NCBI RefSeq assembly: GCF_000247815.1
Contig: NC_021673.1
Span: 52,703,457-52,767,456, forward strand
DNA from: Ficedula albicollis
Taxonomy: Eukaryota > Chordata > Aves > Passeriformes > Muscicapidae
DNA: 64,000 bases
Direction: 5' to 3'
Shown here: piece after piece, positions 1 through 11,467 of the stretch
Position numbering within the stretch: position 1 is the stretch's first letter
Layout of the letters: every line of letters starts with the position of its first letter
Position numbers and translations under genes: made by a program
The notes under the pieces: generated by a model
Told to the model about the DNA's origin: nothing
The model's input: only the letters and a program-made list of their open reading frames with translations
The model's database searches: none

Positions 1-777
1 TATCTTTTCTCCCCTTCTGTGAGCTTCACATTCAAGTTAGTTGTACTCACAGCCAATTAGTCAAAGGTGAGGGCTGAACTCTCAAAACCTAACAGGATGA
101 GAAAAAAAAGCTGTTAGATTGATAAACCCACAAGGCACACAATGAGAAAGAATAAGAGTTACTATGATTTAACAGATCATTAACCTACACAGCATAGATA
201 CTAACTGGCCTAGAAAACTCAAAGAGGAAATTGTTTGCCTAGTATCACACCTTTATTAAAAGGTACTGTTTGGTTTTTCCCAAGTAGATTGAGGACTAAT
301 CCTTCCTAGCTCTAAATAAAAGAAAGTTTTCCAAAATGAGATGCATAATAAAAAGACCAAAACAAAAACTTAAGGGAAAAAAATTACCCACCGTCTACTG
401 TTCCGCATCAGTTTGAGGCTCCTGTGACAACTCTGTGTTAGGTGGCTTCAGCAATTTCTGTACCACGGTTCAGCTGTTAGCAGGACTACTTGAGAAGTAA
501 TAGTAGTGAAGTACTCTGGCTAAAACAGGAGCAGATTTCTGCCTCTAGATTCCTTGTTGTCATGGTTCCTTGTAATGCCCAGCAAACAGCAGGACAAGCA
601 CAACAGGCAAGCCACGGGGGCAGGGAAGAAGCTCTGGACAAAATAAAGCCTAAGCCAGCCGTGTTTCTCTAGCAAAGGCCCATGAAAGCACAGCCTCGGG
701 GCGCAATCACTGATGTGGCAGAGATCCAACCCAGCAGAGGAGCAGCGAGTGAACCTGCCAGGCTGGCTGGCTCCATC
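1..777. other. Non-coding sequence, nothing recognised
   Basis: AT-rich unique sequence. The GC content rises after about 560, but the short open frames there have no recognisable protein features. I see no RNA gene or mobile element. Confidence 0.5.
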
Positions 778-913
778 GGTCTGCTGCGCAGACAGACAGC
801 TGTCAGGGCAAGGGCAGGAGAGGTGCTGGGATCTACAGGTGGGAGGGTCTGCTGTGCAGACAGACAGCTGTCAGGGCAAAGGCAGGAGAGGTGCTGGGAT
901 CTACAGGTGGGAT
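778..913. repeat. Tandem duplication, 68-base unit, 2 copies
   Basis: A GC-richer unit of 68 bases (778-845) is repeated at 846-913 with very few differences, for example CTGCGCAG against CTGTGCAG. Each unit carries the string GACAGACAGCTGTCAGGGCA. The open frames across it on both strands simply follow the repeat and are not taken as genes. It is the first of about twenty similar short duplications in the window. Confidence 0.9.
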
Positions 914-3900
914 CTGGGGACCGAGGACACGGCAGGGTCAGCAAGAAGTGTCTTGGTGGATCCACAGAGGGGAGAGCAGGACTAGGCTATTCAAAAAAGC
1001 AAACTTTGGATGGGGGCAGCTGTCCAGTCAACTGCACTCTGAAAAAGTGGTCTAGGGGTACATTTCCTCCATTTCTCCTGATGAAACTGCCATAAGGAGG
1101 TCTGAAAGTCCCAGGGCCATATACCATGCTCCTGGCATGTGGGCTTTTGCAGTGCTTGCAGACCTAGGCTTCATACTGAGACATCAGTGCCACGATGCAA
1201 ATAGAGTAAAAGCTGCAGTTTCCAGGGTGACTCCTAACCTAGTGATCCAGTGGTGTCTACAGCAGTTGTCATTTAGGTGAAGTAACAGAGAAATGCAGTC
1301 CAAAATGGGGAGAAGTTGTTTCTGTGGAAGACACAGGTTTGAGTTCAGAGATTTCCTACACTGAAGTCACCACAGAAGAAAGCACGTAATGGAACCGTAA
1401 CTTAAATCCATTTAGCACTCTGTCAGTCAATGGGGTTAAGTTGAATTAACCTCTGTGTGTGGAGTTCAACTAATGAAGGCTCCAAAATTCCCTATACTGA
1501 ACCTCTGGTAAACTTAAACTGGCAGGCTTTTTGTTTTATTGCAGGATTTTTGTATACATGCTATCTCATAATCAATAGTTGTACTTTGCTGGAAAAAAAA
1601 AATAAACGCTATGTGCTTTTGGGAATAAAGTGGGTTTAGCAGAATTGTTGAGCAAATGTAAAAATTCCAACTACTCAGCTTGTGCCTATGAATCCACAGT
1701 AATAAACTTGTCCAACTCCATGCATTCTCAGCAAGCTGCAAGACTTAATCTTTAAATATGTACACATATATATATATATAAATGAGACTGGTGAACCAGT
1801 TGCCCATTCATTTTGGGCCGGAAGAGGCTTATCTCCTCATAAAAGGTAATCAACATGGTCTTCCTAGGACTTCGTGTACACAAAATACCTTCCCATTGAT
1901 GCTGGACATCATGGCAAAACCTGAAATTAATCACTTGCATGAGTCCCTTCAGTCCCCGCTAGTTATCTCTACCAACAGCAGACAATAAAATTGGAAGCTC
2001 CACTGTCCAAGGTTGAAATTGATTTCCAGATAGTAAAACATCAATGCCAGCTTAAAACTACTTCCCATAAAGCTTCTCTAGTGTGATGCTTCATTCTTTA
2101 AGGATGAAATAGGGTGTGAGTAAAAAGGTTTCTAGCTTTACATACTGCATTTGTCAGATTCACTTTCTGAATACTTTTTATGCAAACTTTCTTCTTGTGA
2201 AGAAGGAAGGAAAGGGATTTTTCTAAGCTTTTTTATATACAGCTGCATTTATGTATGCACACAGGAATGCAGCTTCAAGTTTGGAAATCACTAAGAGATA
2301 GATTCCACAAGATGCAGAAAGCTGCTTTCTGAGCCACCTAAAACATGGCTGATTGCAGCTGCAGGAACAAAAATTATACATACAAAGTTTTTCTATTTGG
2401 ACTTATGTTTTATATTTTTGTTTATTTTAAAAGCTACACTGTCAGTCTTTTTTTATTCTTTGTACAGGAACTATTCATCCCACGTGCAATCTGACATTTT
2501 TTAGAGTTCATCTCCTAAATACAGTTTTAATGTTTTAGAGTTGCTACCCAGAGAAGCTACCAGTTGCTACCAGTGAAGCCTTGAGAAAATAGATGAACAT
2601 CGTTCATCTCTATGAAATAGAAGAGACTGAGCACAAAGTAGCAGAGACTTTCTCTGGGCACATAGCTGATGGACATACTTGTAGCCATTCGGAATATACC
2701 TAGAGAGGATTTGTCATTAGATTATCTCATCTTCCTCTATGGATTGAAGTTTGCATGTGGACTTCACCTCCTGTAATGAATGCGAAAAATAGTGATGTCT
2801 ACACTGTTGTAAGGGTTATTTATGTTACACCCCAGAAAGGAAGTTCTAATGGATTAGATTCTGTGGAGAGCTTTTGGAGTCACTCTCACGGTAGATCTTC
2901 AGGAAGAGGCTAAAGAAGCACAGCAGGAATAACATGGCATGGCAGATCCTGTCGTGAAGCGCATGCAGAGGTGACCTGGGCTTCCCATGTACCATGGGGG
3001 CCACAGGAACCCACTCCCCTCCCTACTCTTTGTCCTCAGCCTCAGGATGCTGCCAAGGGGGAGTGAGAGGTGCAGCCCATTGTCTAAGACTCAACAAGGG
3101 GTATGTGGAAAACTGCCACAGTAATTTACACAGTTTGTGCCCATCTTTTTCTGTAGCATTTGTCTTCTAGGGGGGCTTAATTCTTCTGAGCCAGTAGCAA
3201 GTTGTCATGAACATTTACTAAAAATAATGCATTTGACCCTGTAAACTGATTTGCAGTCTTTTTTGCTGGTTTTTGTTCCAGGGCTTGAGATTAATCCCAT
3301 GGAAGGAAAAAAAAAAAAAAAGGCTACTGTCTCAAGTACTAATGAAACAATAAATTCACATCAAATCAAGAAAGGTGTAAGAGTACCTGCAACCTCATAG
3401 AATCAGAAACAATGCCAGATGAGGTAAATCTGCTAGAGCATAATAAGAGACAAAGATTTGTTCAACAAGTTGCAATAGGATTTTTGATTAGGATGAGAAT
3501 GCAGGCACTTGTCTGGAATATTTTGGGTTGATTATTTATTTAATAATTCAAAAATTCACTATAATAACAACATCCAAAAGAGACTTCCACTGAGCTCTGA
3601 GGGCAAAAGAGGGGCATGAGCCAGTAAGATAAACAGCTGTTAAATGCTCCTTTTTGTCAATAAAACACCTTCAGAACCTATTCTGCCAGACACACTATTG
3701 GTGGTAAAAGAGATTCTGAGCCACTACTATCTAGCCCTGTAATTTAGACACACAATACATTACTGCAACAACAACAAAGAGAGAGTGACACTGAAAGACA
3801 TGAAGTTGGATGCCAGTAAATGCCTCAAAATAATTTATTATTAGAGCTTGACAGAAGAGGGAGAAATGTGAAGAATAATTCCAGAAATCAGATAAACAAT

Positions 3901-4901
3901 TAGTAAATATAGCCGGACTACATTGCCATTTCCTGTCGCTTTCATTCAAGATGCTGCTTACAGTAACTGAAAGTGATAAAATCTGGCTTACTGTATTTTA
4001 GAAAATCCTTCTCAAATTATGTTCTGATGTATTCGCCTTTCTACAGTCAGACTGAAATAAATTTGTGTACTGTGAAGCCACACAGTTCCAGTGAGTGATT
4101 AACTGAAAATGCTTCTTCATTACTTTGATACCGTAGCACGTTACGCAGCTACTAGTTAAAATTCAGGGAGATAACTACAGTAGCCAGTTGTTGAACAGAG
4201 CTGAAAATGTTAAAACACTACCTCTTAAAAAAAAAAATCTGTCCTCAATCCATCCTTTATTGTCCTGCCATTCCATTTCTCTTTGCAAATTCAAATGATC
4301 ACTGAAATAGGTATTTCATTCAATGATAGATATTACAGTTAGAGATATTAGTCCACAGAAGAAAGTAAGGACTAACATAGTCTTAGCATTCTAAACGTTA
4401 AGGTAATCCTCACCAGTATTACATGATGTTTTTTCTTTCTGTTTTTATCAAAATGTTCCCTAGGAAATGTTGGTGTGTCTCATGACTCTAAGATGTTATC
4501 TATTCTTTCCACTTCTCTGCTACAGATGACAATCTGACTAGAAATAATAAGAGATAATTAATATTTAATTAAATGACTGCTAGCTGAAGCTTAGAAATAT
4601 TTTTTTCCTTCAGTAGATGTCCATCAGTAGATGTAGAAAAATATCTCTTTTTAAATTTGCATTTTTAAAGGTTTAACATTTTGGGGTTTATTATTTTTAA
4701 ATGAAAAAGGAGCAAAAGCATTTCTACATCAAGCTCACAAATTATGTGAAGCAAATTGAGACATATTTTGGGTACCTGTCTAAGTAACAGCAGAAGCTGG
4801 TTCAGCTCCAGACTATATTTCCTATCTGTACAATGGATACAGAAAGCACATGGTAGAAAAGTACACCAAGGTCTTGATAACATGCCCAAAATATGATAGA
4901 G
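914..4901. other. Unique AT-rich sequence without a gene
   Basis: About 4 kb without a supported gene or mobile element. It contains a short TA run near 1766-1782 and a run of about fifteen A at about 3308-3322. The open frames are short, with no domain, signal peptide or convincing splice structure. It could be intergenic or part of a large intron. Confidence 0.5.
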
Positions 4902-5001
4902 AAAGCAAGCTGTTATCGAGAAAATTAAGCTCTGGAATAGGATTCAAAGACAAAGCAAGCTCTTATCAAGAAAATTAAGCTCTGGAATAGGATTCAAAGA
5001 G
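4902..5001. repeat. Tandem duplication, 50-base unit, 2 copies
   Basis: The unit beginning AAAGCAAGCT at 4902 recurs at 4952 with few substitutions (GTTATCGAG against CTTATCAAG). The shared part ends with GGAATAGGATTCAAAGA. No gene is associated. Confidence 0.9.
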
Positions 5002-5298
5002 GCACTAACCAGTCTCTATCCTTCCAGATTTACAAGAGTCAGCTGGAAAGAGCCCTGGGAAAGTTACCTGATCTTTGAGCTGTCACTGCTTTGGGCAGGA
5101 GGAAACCCTTTCAGACCAGAGCTGTCTCATCTCTAGGATTCTGTGCTCACATGATAGAAATTACACCAAGGACAAAGGTCTGAAAACTGAGAAGTGGGAG
5201 GTGGCTGAGAATGGTTGAAAGGAAGAATCAGGGCTGCTTTCTCCTACTCAGTTTTGGTCACACTGTTTACAGAATCTTCTGGAAGACAAACTATCATG

Positions 5299-5541
5299 AT
5301 TAAATGGATACTGTGCTGTTTTCCCAGAGGAATACACATGAGTGTGTATGGTCCATATCTTCCTGCCAGGTGATCCAGAAAATTAAATGGATACTGTGCT
5401 GTTTGCCCAGAGGAACACACATGAGTGTGTATGGTCCATATCTTCCTGCCAGGTGATCCAGATTAAATGGATACTGTGCTGTTTTCCCAGAGGAATACAC
5501 ATGAGTGTGTATGGTCCATATCTTCCTGCCAGGTGATCCAG
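5299..5541. repeat. Tandem triplication, 80-83-base unit
   Basis: Three copies start with ATTAAATGGATACTGTGCTG at 5299, 5382 and 5462. They differ by a few substitutions (TTTTCCC against TTTGCCC, GAATACAC against GAACACAC) and by two or three bases at the junctions. A 66-codon minus-strand frame is created by the repeat and is not a gene. Confidence 0.92.
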
Positions 5542-6017
5542 AAAAAGATCAGGAGATTAACAGATTATCGGATCATAAATCTACGTTGCTTTAGATTAGA
5601 CATTGTTTTGTGAAGGCACTAGTGAGGGGAACTAAGGGACAGTGGATCAAATTCAGTAATTAAAAGCATAAACTAAATTCATTGGGCAAGTAAAGGAGTT
5701 TCAAGACATGTCAAAGAGAGGAATACAAAGCAAAAGGATCATAGAGGGATAAAAAGCAAAAGGATCATGGAAATCTATGATTCAGTTAACAACAGAACTT
5801 TAAAGGGACAGAGGAGTTTTAAAGGAATGCAAATTAGATCCAAGAGTGACAAAGTAAAGGAGTGGCTGAACACAGGAAGAGCCACGGCTGCCCTGAGGCA
5901 GAAACCTTGAAGAAGATGAGGATGCAAAAGACCTAGTCAAAGAAACAATCAAGCAACAGCTGTAAAATCTGCCTTAGTTCATAGCCTAACAGCATTCGGT
6001 TCATGCCAGGTGTAGGG
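5542..6017. other. Short non-coding interval
   Basis: Purine-rich unique sequence. A 16-base motif containing AAAGCAAAAGGATCAT occurs twice, 26 bases apart (about 5727 and 5753). Nothing else is recognised. Confidence 0.45.
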
Positions 6018-6155
6018 ACAATGAGATTAATGAGTTGGATACAGCGCAGAGCTAATAATGCCAGGGTTGAGGGTTTGATCCTCATATGGGCCATGCACTT
6101 AAGAGATGGATTCAATAGTCTTTGTGGGTCCCTCCCAATCTGTGAAGTGTCCTGA
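6018..6155 (+). mobile_element. tRNA-Ile-derived SINE with CR1-like tail (TguSINE1-like)
   Basis: The left part resembles a tRNA-Ile gene. A degraded A-box region (6024-6039, ending GAGTTGG) is followed by the anticodon arm GCTAATAATGCC with AAT at 6054-6056. Next come a B-box-like GGGTTTGATCC at 6071-6081 and an acceptor-like GGGCCA at 6088-6093. The right part (about 6110-6155) reads like an avian CR1 tail: GGATTCAATAGTCTTTGTGG, then a CCCTCCCAATCT-type ending. This composite matches what is known of TguSINE1, a songbird SINE described from zebra finch. Mutations in both promoter boxes and the missing clover-leaf pairing argue against a functional tRNA. The exact ends and target-site duplication could not be fixed by eye. 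Confidence 0.75.
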
Positions 6156-9100
6156 AACCTTCCAGATTCTGGGAACTTGTGGTTCTCCTCAACTGTAGCT
6201 CACTACTAGCTACCTTAAGTGCTAACAAGGCATAAATTGGAAGTAAAGGGATTCCTCTTAGATTTCTCAGTATATTCAATGCATATTTTTAAGAGACATT
6301 AAAAGTAATGAAGTGGGCTACGTTTATATTTCCAGCCTATGTCATGCAAAAGTTTTATCTCAAGAAAATTTTCTCTTGCACCCTTGAAAGTCTGCAGGGA
6401 TTTGTGTTTTCTCACTGAGCCTGGAAAACTTTGAAAATGACAGCTGGAGAGTTTCAAGGTTGACTACCACTTGACCTCACTGATTTGTGTGGATTCCTCA
6501 CCAGCAAAAGTGTTCCTCACAGTCTGTAAGGGCAGCAAAAACCAACTTCGGCACAAAGAGCTAATCTCTAGTTGTTTTATAATCCAAGACCAGACAGGGA
6601 TGCTGACATTGAAAGCAGCGCCTGAAGTCCCATTTAAAGCTTTTCAAACACATGCTGAAAATCAGGCAGGAGTGGATGCTTTGACTAAAGCAAAAATTGT
6701 TCATCTGCTTAAACTTAAAAAAACCCCATATATCTTAAGAACTGGGTCAGGTCAATATGATTTCCCACTTTTCTGCATAGACCATTGATACAACTAATTG
6801 TTTAAATCCCTCCCTGTCAAGGAATGATTAAAGAAATGGTATAGCAAATCAAGTTCAAATCTATGTTATAATCTCAGTGTTATGTTTTAAGTGGCCTGAG
6901 AGGTACTTTGTAAGAAATCATTGTGCTTTATGATCATCAGGGATGCACAGCAGTTAGTGACCTGACTATTTTATAGAATGAACGAACCAAGCTGTTATCT
7001 TCAAGATGCTCACAAGTGGAGATATCTGCCTGAGCAGCTTACACTGAAATGTGCCAAAAATAAAAACAAACATCTGAAACAGCAAAAAAATACAGCAAGA
7101 TTAACCATTTCACTCAGTTGGTATGTACTACAGGAAGAAATATTCTGTAGTGTTAAAGCATACCAAGAAAGGTTTTATTGGTCCATTAATGCATATAATG
7201 GGAGCAAAGCACAGATATGATACAGTGGTGAATGAATTTCACTCAGTGATGGGTGAAATTGTCCTCAATATGTAATCTCTGCAGTCTTCTGTGATATTTC
7301 TCTGTGAAAGCAGAAGATAAATATCATTAACTTTTGTTGTCTTTGCTTTTGGGATGATCCAGTGATGTCAACTTCCCCAAAATACATGAAGTCATCTTCA
7401 CACACATTCTGATGTGTTGCTTCCCATGTGCTGGGCAAGAAATTTCTGTAATGGAATAAATTTTTTTTAAATTGCTATGATAAAACACAAACATACATAT
7501 TTTAAAATGTAAATAGCATGTCAAGCTACTTCTGCTGCTCTATTTATGAGGTAAGAGGATTTTAATAAGTCATTGAAATAGACATGGAAAGATATTTGGA
7601 CACAGGCATACCTTGTTTGTTTTTATCTCCCAATCACAGATGTTTAGAAAGTCTGTGGATTGCTCTAAGGGTCTGCAAATGCTAATCGAAGCAGACATAT
7701 TACTGGTAGACTTGATTCACTATACTAGGGTCAATGCCGCCAGTGGAACCTTTTATATATCAAAATAGGTGGAAAACACAATACAACACAGTAAAACAGT
7801 GAGATTTTACAGAGCACAGTCTTAATTAATCCACCCCAAGCACATTAGCATGAATGATAAGCCAATATGCAGAGTCTTGCTGACTTCTCTCTGTTAGAAA
7901 GAGAAACTCATGATGTAGTCAAGTATTGCTTGCATGCAATCCTTCTTTTTAAGGAATGTATACAAATTTTGCTTCCCTCAATTCAATAAAAATAAACAAG
8001 AGGCAGTTTATTTTCCAGCACTGCAAGCTGGCTCAGTTTTCTGTCTCACTCTGAGAACCATTGTACCAGTGCACCCTGAATTTTCTCCTCGTTTTTCTGC
8101 ATTTTCCGCTAGTGATTTTTTACTTCTTTGTTTCTGTCTGATAGACAAAACTCAAAAGCAAAACTGCTGCATTGCAGCCCCAGCCCCAGAAACCCATGGA
8201 TCCTGTGGCTCAGCTTCTGCTCATCCCACTCCAAAGCTCTGTGTAATGTTCCTGTCGTTTCACCTATCTTACTCTGTACTAGGCTAAAATGCTTTTTATG
8301 GTGGTTAGCACACCTATTACCCTCTCAGGTATTCAAGGTCCTTCTTTGCCTAGCAGCATCTGCTGGTCGCTATCAGCCTTCCTTAGCCTGACAGGTTCAT
8401 ATGGAAGCTGCAATTTGCAGGGGGCTGGTGACCAGGAATTTCTGACAGTGAGCTAAACACACAAGTACCCTGTGGCAGAAATCCTACAGTAATTTCCAGA
8501 GGACTAAAAACCTTATTCAGTTTTGTGTTACAGCTCCAAGGGTGGCAACTGATAGCATAAAGTGAACATAATTATTTGTTTTTGACTTGTGTTTCTTGGA
8601 TCCTGTGGAACTTTCCCAAAGAGGGAAATTTGCAGTCTTTGTCAAGTAGACTTCATATAGCAGCAGCTTTTGTAGAAAGTTTTTGGGGGTCATGGGTATT
8701 TTACATTATAAGTTCTCACGCTTCTCAGCATTTGATTTTCTTTTTACTCTGCTGTTCCAAATGAAGTGCAGACAATCTAAAGATTCCTTACCAAGGAGAT
8801 CTCTTTCTGCATCACAGCTAGAAAAAGACAGAGCGATTAGTCCTGCTCTGTGTGTGCCCCTGTATTTGGGCCAGAAGCAAAGAGAAAATTGAGAGGGTTA
8901 AAGTCACCTGAAACTAATGGGAATAGAAAAGAGGGTTTGCTCACACACCTTCAGCAGAGCTGGTGTGTTCCACATTTGACATTTACCACGAAGAACCCAG
9001 GGATGACAGCAAGCAATCACAATTGCCCCCTTATTTTTCAGATGCACAAAGAATAATGAACAAAGAAATAAGAAGGGATGCAAAAACCATAGAAAAATAA

Positions 9101-9180
9101 AACATAGCCAGAGAAGAAAGCAGAGCTACATTTTTGTTACTGCATCTGCCTGCTCAGTCGCCTTCCACTTTTATTTTCAG
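6156..9180. other. Unique sequence, no supported gene
   Basis: Contains a 116-codon + strand open frame at 6441-6791 and a 117-codon frame at 7934-8287. Neither has a recognisable domain, and both are within what chance allows in 64 kb of AT-rich DNA. No repeats stand out. It may be intronic if the exon-like segments just downstream are real. Confidence 0.4.
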
Positions 9181-9305
9181 CTGTCGAAGCTGGGAAACTG
9201 AAGTACAACTTTTGGTGTTCAGAAGCACAGGGCTGAATGTCAGGGCGCAAAGTGATACTTCTCTGGAGGAAAATAAAGTCAACAAAACCATAAATGAACA
9301 TAAAA
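9181..9305 (+). other. Exon-like open segment A
   Basis: A strong acceptor-like site, CCTTCCACTTTTATTTTCAG, ends at 9180. The + strand frame starting with the last base of a codon at 9181 stays open to a TAG at 9395-9397. A possible donor, AAA|GTAATA, lies at 9306, giving a 125-base exon that ends with one base of a codon. The next exon-like segment (11290-11467) begins with two bases of a codon, so the phases match. The translation is hydrophilic (includes SWETEVQLLVF and SLEENKVNKTINEHK) and I do not recognise it. Open frame and splice sites are seen; that it is an exon is inference. Confidence 0.2.
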
Positions 9306-9397
9306 GTAATATGCCTTTATCAGACACTTTTCGTGGGGGCACTTCTGAGAACATTCGGAAACTGCAGACAGCACAGCAGTGGTTGGGAGAAACCTAG

Positions 9398-11289
9398 AAA
9401 GTTGATCTGAAAATCTGTTTCTGATCCTTTATCTGTTTACTGTCCTGTGGCTGTCTTCATGATGTACATTAGCCAAAGGATCAAGTAATTTATGACTCAT
9501 AATGAGGAAGGCAAAGCTCAGAAATCTGCTTCGTATACAGAAGTTCAGTATGTGTCAGACTAAGGTTGTGCCTTTGCCCTGACAGACACAACTCCAGCTG
9601 CCATAAACCTACTTTGGACTTTTTTCACCCTCTCCACGAACTGCACAAGTTCACCAGTAACCCATCTAGACTCAGATCAGAAAGCTGGAGGACTCTACAC
9701 CTGCTGGCAAACCTTGCACAGAATTATGGACTCAAAGCTGCTTCTAGGAGTGTGGTCAGACCATTCCCATCATGGCACAGCACTAACATTCTTCTTGGCC
9801 ACCTCAATTCCCTTCCATCATGGAAAAAATCCAGATGGCCACAGAATTCCCTTAATTTTCAAGTTTCAAATTACCAACTGTCTGATTTTACCACATTTTC
9901 AAGTAATAAAATAAGGGCAGGTGGAAGAGATATGTTCAACACCATCTGACAGAAAGCATTTGCTGATGCTGTGGCTGAATAACTTGCACAGTGTTGTAGC
10001 CCAATGTACCTAGATCTTCAGCCCTAAAGTTTTATGTGTGAAACATACCCCCACAAAGGACTCAACCACCAGTTACAGTGGGGAATATTGTGTGGAAAAC
10101 CTTATCACTGGAGCAGGGGCAGGAGGCAAATGAACTGGCAGAGCTGTACACCTGTGCCAGCAAAATGGGATGGTCACCAGGGGACATACATAAGCTGTGG
10201 AGTAACAGAGGATGTTGATTTCTTGAGAATAATCTTCCTTAAACATCAATCTATTATTCTCTGATCAGTTATCTATGGAGACTGAGCAAGAGGAAGCTTA
10301 ACTTTCTCCTTTGCAGATAGAAGTAGATTATTCTGAATAGTTGTCTTTATTAGTAAGTCTTGCCAAAGTGCAACAGCCCATACCATCCAGAATACGTTGC
10401 TAAACTTAGAAATAGCCAAAGCTACTACTGCCACTCTTGTAAGACATCACCTGATTTCATCTGGGGGAAAAGAAACAGGAAGAAAGGGAATGTAATGGCT
10501 GCAAAACCTGACCTGTAGTCAGATAGTTCAAAGACAGTTGTTTCTTGCTGGAAAGGTAAGTGGTAATTTAATTTTGCATCCCAGACACAGAAAGCTTTGT
10601 ATTAAGACAAACTGGAGGTTGATTACTTTTAGAACACCATCATTTAGGTTGGAATTTTAGAATGAAAATACACTTTTATTATTTTGTTAGCCTTGCAGTT
10701 TTCCTGTAACTGGCTGCACACACTAGTTGGCTAAATAATTTTTTACTTGCTTTTTTCAAATAAATATACACAGTCTTGAGTGACACAGAGTAATAAAAAA
10801 TGCAAAACTACCCTGTTAGGCTTTGACTCTAAGTAACCACTCTGTATCAAAATAAGGTAGAAAAACGTGGAGAGGAGTCAGCATAGAACACGTGGCACAA
10901 GAAAGCATGCTGAGAAACATAAAAATTTGGGTGTAAACACATGTTCCAGCATTTGTAGAGATCCAGGATCTCCAGCTTATCAGAAGGATCAAATATGTTC
11001 TGGGATTTGTGCAAAAAAACAAACAAGAAACAAATGACATTTCATGCAATGCCAGGTTTTTTTTTAACTAGGAGGTTGAAGCTCTTTGGAACAGATTTCC
11101 TTTGAGCACTTCAGATAACATTTTGCCTGCTGCCTGAGAACAGTGTTTGATAGGGAACAGTAGGTTTTAGGTTTCTGAAGGTTTTTTGGTTTTCTTGCCT
11201 TGTACAATAAAAAGAAGGTAGATCTAAAAATTTGCCACCTCCTTTTTTTCTGTTGCTTCTGTCATAGCACTGTTGCACTTCAGTTTCAG
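9398..11289. other. Sequence between exon-like segments
   Basis: No supported gene, RNA or repeat. A 127-codon + frame at 9566-9949 has no recognisable features. It would be intron if the flanking segments are exons. Confidence 0.4.
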
Positions 11290-11467
11290 GGACTTTGAAA
11301 TCTTTGAAGTCTTTGGAGCTGGAGCCTGCCATGTACAAAAGGCGTGAGCCTTCCTCTACCCCAGAGGTGGCAGCTGCCAGAAAAAGGCTAATAGCTTTTT
11401 GCAAGCAAAGGAAAGCTTCTGATGCTTTCTCTTCTAAGAGACTACAACTGAAGCTACCCCTAGCCAA
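11290..11467 (+). other. Exon-like open segment B
   Basis: This 178-base segment follows an acceptor-like CAGTTTCAG (ending 11289) and ends at a donor-like CCAA|GTAAGC (11468). The reading frame, entered after two bases, is open for 58 codons. It gives a basic, hydrophilic peptide rich in K, R, S and E (parts: SLKSLELEPAMYKRREPSS, AAARKRLIAFCKQRKASDAF). Its composition looks more protein-like than its neighbours, which are dominated by F, L, S and C. In the genome the frame stops (TAA) just past the donor, as expected for an internal exon. I do not recognise the protein. A 146-codon minus-strand frame (11111-11551) overlaps and is the alternative reading. Confidence 0.25.

Noticed and set aside
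6018..6093. Functional tRNA-Ile gene
   Set aside because: The A and B boxes carry changes, the arms do not pair properly and the sequence continues into a CR1-like tail, so it is a SINE.
6441..6791. 116-codon + strand open frame (including its stop)
   Set aside because: No convincing splice sites at either end and no recognised family; several such frames are expected by chance.
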